The notes below the pieces were generated by a model. The model saw only the letters and a list, made by a program, of their open reading frames with translations, was not told the origin of the DNA and did not search any database. From NCBI GenBank assembly GCA_964439135.1, contig CAYTNN010000202.1:1-8176 (forward strand): a DNA stretch of 8,176 nucleotides. The letters run 5' to 3'. Position numbers and translations under genes: made by a program. This DNA is from JAFGPJ01 sp964439135 (lineage in GTDB: Bacteria; Planctomycetota; Phycisphaerae; Sedimentisphaerales; Anaerobacaceae). Shown one piece after another: positions 5,547-8,176 of this stretch (within the stretch, counting starts at the first letter, position 1; the number at the start of each line of letters is the position of its first letter).

Positions 5547-5609
5547 AGAGGGATTATATCAGATTACACCCACCCGGCATGAAAGTAATCACATAAAAGT
5601 ATCCCGCTC

Positions 5610-6800
5610 CTACAGTCCGGCGGCTTTGCGGAGCTTATCTGCCATATCGGTCTTCTCCCATGTGAAACCGTCACCCTTTCGGCCGAAATGGCCGCCGTAA
5701 GAGGTCTGGGAAAAGATCGGCCTGGCCAATTTCAGGTGCTCGATCATTTTCCTTGGCGTTAGCGGGAAGAGTTTTCGGATTAGCCCGCTTAGCACCTGCT
5801 CGCTCACCTTCGAGGTCCCCGCCGTGTCCACATATACGGAGACAGGCTCGGCCACTCCGATAGCATACGATAGCTGCACTTCACAGTCGTCGGCAAGGCC
5901 CGCCGCCACGACGTTCTTGGCGATATATCGAGCCATATAACTTGCTGTCCTGTCAACCTTTGTCGGGTCCTTTCCGCTGAAGGCGCCTCCCCCGTGACTT
6001 CCTCTTCCGCCGTACGTATCGACGATAATTTTCCGTCCGGTCAGGCCGCAATCTGCTTTCGGGCCGCCTTCTACAAATCGGCCGGTGGGGTTGATATGAA
6101 ATATGGTCTTTTTATCTACGAGGCGTTTTGGCAGGACGGGAAGAATTACTTTTTCTATGATTTGCTTTCTCAATTCCCGGTCCGAAACCTTCGGTGAGTG
6201 GTGCGTGGAAATCACGACGGTATGAATGCGTTTCGGCTTGCCGTTTTCGTACTCGATTGTCACCTGGCTTTTGCCGTCGGGCCGCAGCCACGGCAACTTC
6301 CTGCTCTGGCGCATCTTTTCCAGTTGGGTCGTCAGCGCATGCGCCAACTGGATCGGTATCGGCATCAGCTCCGGCGTCTCTTTGCAGGCATAGCCGAACA
6401 TCATTCCCTGGTCGCCGGCGCCCTGCTCTTTGTGCAGGCCGGCGCCCTCGGTTACGCCCTGTGAAATATCGGGGCTTTGCTTTGAGATCGACACCAGCAC
6501 CGCACAATTCTCGTCATTGAAACCTAACTCCGGGTCGTCATATCCGATTTTCTTGATTGTATCCCGAACGATCGTCGGGATATCGACATGGGCCTTGGTT
6601 GTAATCTCGCCCGCTAACACGACCATGTCGGCCTTTACAAGTGTTTCGCATGCCACCCTGCTCTTCGGATCCTGTGCGAGCATTGCATCCAGAATCGCAT
6701 CCGATATGTGGTCGGCCACCTTATCGGGATGTCCCATCGTCACTGACTCGCTGGTAAATAGGTATTTCTTAGCACCTTTGCTTATCGATTTTTTTGCCAT
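5610..6800 (-). CDS. metK: S-adenosylmethionine synthetase (methionine adenosyltransferase)
   Basis: MetK makes S-adenosylmethionine from methionine and ATP, releasing phosphate and diphosphate. It is an essential cytoplasmic enzyme, usually a tetramer. The 396-residue length is typical. Motifs in order are YLFTSESVTMGHPDKVADHI (13-32) with the ATP-contacting His24 and Asp26, GEITT (64-68), the signature GAGDQGMMFGYA (127-138), HINPTGRFVEGGP (235-247) and GGGAFSGKDPTKVDR (270-284). The usual SEGHPDK is TMGHPDK here. The ATG at 6800 is chosen because AAAGGA lies just upstream, directly after the stop codon of the lipoprotein gene, and because the protein then starts in the family position. The in-frame ATG at 6845 would overlap the previous gene. 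No SAM riboswitch lies in the 16-base gap, so expression probably depends on a promoter before the DUF547 gene or inside it. Confidence 0.97.
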   Translation of the reverse strand: MAKKSISKGAKKYLFTSESVTMGHPDKVADHISDAILDAMLAQDPKSRVACETLVKADMVVLAGEITTKAHVDIPTIVRDTIKKIGYDDPELGFNDENCAVLVSISKQSPDISQGVTEGAGLHKEQGAGDQGMMFGYACKETPELMPIPIQLAHALTTQLEKMRQSRKLPWLRPDGKSQVTIEYENGKPKRIHTVVISTHHSPKVSDRELRKQIIEKVILPVLPKRLVDKKTIFHINPTGRFVEGGPKADCGLTGRKIIVDTYGGRGSHGGGAFSGKDPTKVDRTASYMARYIAKNVVAAGLADDCEVQLSYAIGVAEPVSVYVDTAGTSKVSEQVLSGLIRKLFPLTPRKMIEHLKLARPIFSQTSYGGHFGRKGDGFTWEKTDMADKLRKAAGL

Positions 6801-6816
6801 TTGTGATTTATCCTTT

Positions 6817-7926
6817 CTACGAACCATCGTTAATTGTCCAATCATACGTCATATACTTAATTGTATAGTTTCCTGTTTCAAGAAAAGTAACATTTTCCTT
6901 CGAAATATAATTGGTAATGAAATTCAACACCGCCCGGGTCTCTGCCGGCTGGTCCTTAAATTTTCTGTCTATTGCGAACTTTTTAACAAACTCTCTGCCA
7001 TACCAGGATGATTGAAACAGGGCTGATAAATAAACTTTTCGCTTTTCTTTGTCAATACCAAATGCGAGGGGGCTGGATAGAAACCTTTCGGTTTGTTCGT
7101 CCAACTGTTGGCTGAGATTGTGTCCGTAATACGGCTCATTTCTGAGCGGCGGACTCGACAAACAGGCGCTGGATATAGCAAAGAAAACCCGGGGATCGTC
7201 AAATTCGCCGCGGAAAAAACGCTTTTCAATGGTTGAAAATGTAAATTCTTCATCCATCACAAGAAATTTATGCCCGGCGATTTTTTCCTCAATGTGCCTG
7301 ACGCTATTGGTGCCCCGGTAGAAAATGGTCAGGATCCGTGACGACGGCTTAATGGGATAATTGTTTGTAATTATCCTGAGCTTTTGGAGATTGTATACGT
7401 TAACCCAGAAGGCGATTTTGTCCTCCCCGGGCCAGGACTCATATTCGCCCCGATCGAGCTTGTTGAACTCTTGCAGCACCGCTCTGAGCTCTAATCTTTT
7501 TCGCCTGAGCCCTTTATAGTCCACCATTCCGTTATCATTGACAAATTCTTTCAGGATATTCGCATATTTATCATGAAAAGAAGCCGGCTGCACGGGCGTT
7601 AGGTCGTTAGGCTCAGCCTTGGTAGATTCGATACCGCCGGGCTCAGGCTTGGCAGATTCAACTTTATCAGGCTCAATATCAATAGTTGCGATTTTATCGG
7701 GCTTATCATGGTCCGGTTCGGGACGACCGGGGTCGATATTGATAGTTGCGATTTTATCGGGCTCATCCTGGTCCGGTTCGGGACGACCGGGCACGGTTCC
7801 CTCACGTTCGGACTCAAAACCGCTAACATCGAGAGGTTCGACAGATTTGGGCTCTACGGGGGAGCAGCCGCTAATAAAGACCGGTACTATAAGCAAAATT
7901 ATGAAAACAACAAGGCCCTTAGCCAT
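6817..7926 (-). CDS. DUF547 domain lipoprotein with low-complexity linker
   Basis: The 369-residue protein begins MAKGLVVFIILLIVPVFISGC, a type II signal peptide with lipobox ISGC (Cys21), so it should be a membrane-anchored lipoprotein on the outer face of the cytoplasmic membrane or in the outer membrane. Residues 22-115 are a Pro/Glu/Asp-rich linker containing two 20-residue repeats (46-65 and 66-85, each PGRPEPD...PDKIATI). Residues about 117-369 match the DUF547 family: MVDYKGL (134-140), DKIAFWVNVYNLQKLRII (169-186), VFFAISSACLSSPPLRNEPY (247-266), SALFQSSWYGREF (301-313) and the C-terminal YMTYDW (358-363). Family function is not established. As I remember the family, most members have Cys directly before PPLR; here it is Ser258, with Cys255 three residues earlier. 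GGAAGG precedes the ATG. It is 16 bases upstream of metK and probably cotranscribed with it. Confidence 0.88.
   Translation of the reverse strand: MAKGLVVFIILLIVPVFISGCSPVEPKSVEPLDVSGFESEREGTVPGRPEPDQDEPDKIATINIDPGRPEPDHDKPDKIATIDIEPDKVESAKPEPGGIESTKAEPNDLTPVQPASFHDKYANILKEFVNDNGMVDYKGLRRKRLELRAVLQEFNKLDRGEYESWPGEDKIAFWVNVYNLQKLRIITNNYPIKPSSRILTIFYRGTNSVRHIEEKIAGHKFLVMDEEFTFSTIEKRFFRGEFDDPRVFFAISSACLSSPPLRNEPYYGHNLSQQLDEQTERFLSSPLAFGIDKEKRKVYLSALFQSSWYGREFVKKFAIDRKFKDQPAETRAVLNFITNYISKENVTFLETGNYTIKYMTYDWTINDGS
7682..7791. repeat. 60-bp tandem duplication inside the lipoprotein linker
   Basis: A 50-base core at 7682-7731 recurs at 7742-7791 with two differences (positions 7714 and 7718), giving a 60-base period and an in-frame 20-residue protein repeat. 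The near-identity at the DNA level suggests a recent duplication by slippage or unequal exchange. It lengthens the flexible linker between the lipid anchor and the DUF547 domain without altering the domain. Confidence 0.9.
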
Positions 7927-7996
7927 GTTAGCCTTCCGACAGACAATTTAAGTAATCCTTTGATCGAAAACATTCAGGTTATTCCGCCTTAGCATA

Positions 7997-8060
7997 AGGA
8001 TTTGGGTAAAAAATGCAATGATTTGTTCGCTATTTTATTGCATTTTTGCAGGTAAATCCT
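7997..8060. repeat. Nested inverted repeat upstream of the lipoprotein gene
   Basis: AAAAATGCAAT (8009-8019) and ATTGCATTTTT (8037-8047) are perfect inverted copies around a 17-base AT-rich loop. Outside them AGGATTT (7997-8003) and AAATCCT (8054-8060) form a second matching pair, nearly symmetrically placed. It lies 71 bases before the lipoprotein start codon. It could be a transcription terminator for a gene beyond the window, an operator, or a small non-autonomous element. In the remaining bases of 7927-8176 I see no convincing gene or promoter. Confidence 0.6.
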
Positions 8061-8176
8061 AATTTACAGCAAAAGCTGCTTCATGAGACTTACGAGATTG
8101 AAAATGTTTTATTTGACTTTACTGCTACCGGTATTGTTAATAGTGAAGAAAAATCTTGTAATTTATTTCACTTGAG

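Noticed and set aside
5547..5609. Intrinsic terminator after metK
   Set aside because: No GC-rich hairpin followed by a T tract is visible on the minus strand in this gap.
6801..6816. SAM riboswitch controlling metK
   Set aside because: Only 16 bases separate metK from the preceding stop codon, too short for any known SAM riboswitch, and none is evident before the lipoprotein gene.
6430..7011. 193-codon + strand reading frame
   Set aside because: It is antisense to metK and the lipoprotein C-terminus and shows no coherent domain.
8083..8175. 30-codon + strand frame MRLTRLKMFYLTLLLPVLLI..., which could be a small membrane protein
   Set aside because: There is no ribosome site or promoter, and the region is AT-rich, so a hydrophobic short frame is expected by chance.

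Overview
The window is a bacterial chromosomal segment in which every convincing gene lies on the minus strand, so transcription runs from high to low coordinates. I cannot fix the taxonomy. Moderate GC, a trp operon, a DUF547 lipoprotein, and GTAG-type REP elements that translate as 'GAAPCGRP...GQPHRVAPT' all remind me of uncultured Planctomycetota (Phycisphaerae-like) genomes. That is an inference from memory, not proof.

Layout in transcription order, right to left. Positions 8176-7927 hold no convincing gene but contain a nested inverted repeat (7997-8060). A DUF547 lipoprotein gene (7926-6817) follows, with a low-complexity Pro/Glu/Asp linker built on a 60-bp tandem duplication. The next gene, 16 bases on, is metK (6800-5610), S-adenosylmethionine synthetase. 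Then comes a REP-associated tyrosine transposase (RAYT, 5546-4986). This gene carries an in-frame REP-pair element inside its coding sequence, and its stop codon is formed by the first element of a three-unit, 100-bp-period REP/BIME array (4989-4692).

The array abuts the promoter of a tryptophan operon. A near-consensus sigma70-type promoter (TTGACA, 17 bp, TTTAAT; 4652-4624) leads, after only 9 bases, into an unlisted 17-codon leader peptide, MRRINRKNTGNWWWPVG (4614-4561), with three consecutive Trp codons. An 11-bp GC-rich hairpin with a U tract follows (4507-4472), then trpE. The RNA between leader peptide and trpE can form pre-emptor (1:2), antiterminator (2:3) and terminator (3:4) structures, which is the full layout of a ribosome-mediated trp attenuator.

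The structural genes run trpE (4419-2827), trpG (2757-2155), trpD (2142-1123), trpF (1081-458) and trpB (455 to beyond position 1). trpC, which commonly sits between trpD and trpF, is absent here. The trpD-trpF junction instead holds a hairpin overlapping the trpD stop codon. Together these genes convert chorismate to anthranilate (TrpE/TrpG), add phosphoribose (TrpD), isomerise (TrpF) and perform the last step (TrpB). Indole-3-glycerol phosphate synthase and TrpA must be encoded outside the window.

The most interesting items are the complete trp attenuator with a nearly leaderless WWW leader peptide, and the RAYT gene that has been invaded and terminated by its own presumed REP/BIME substrates.
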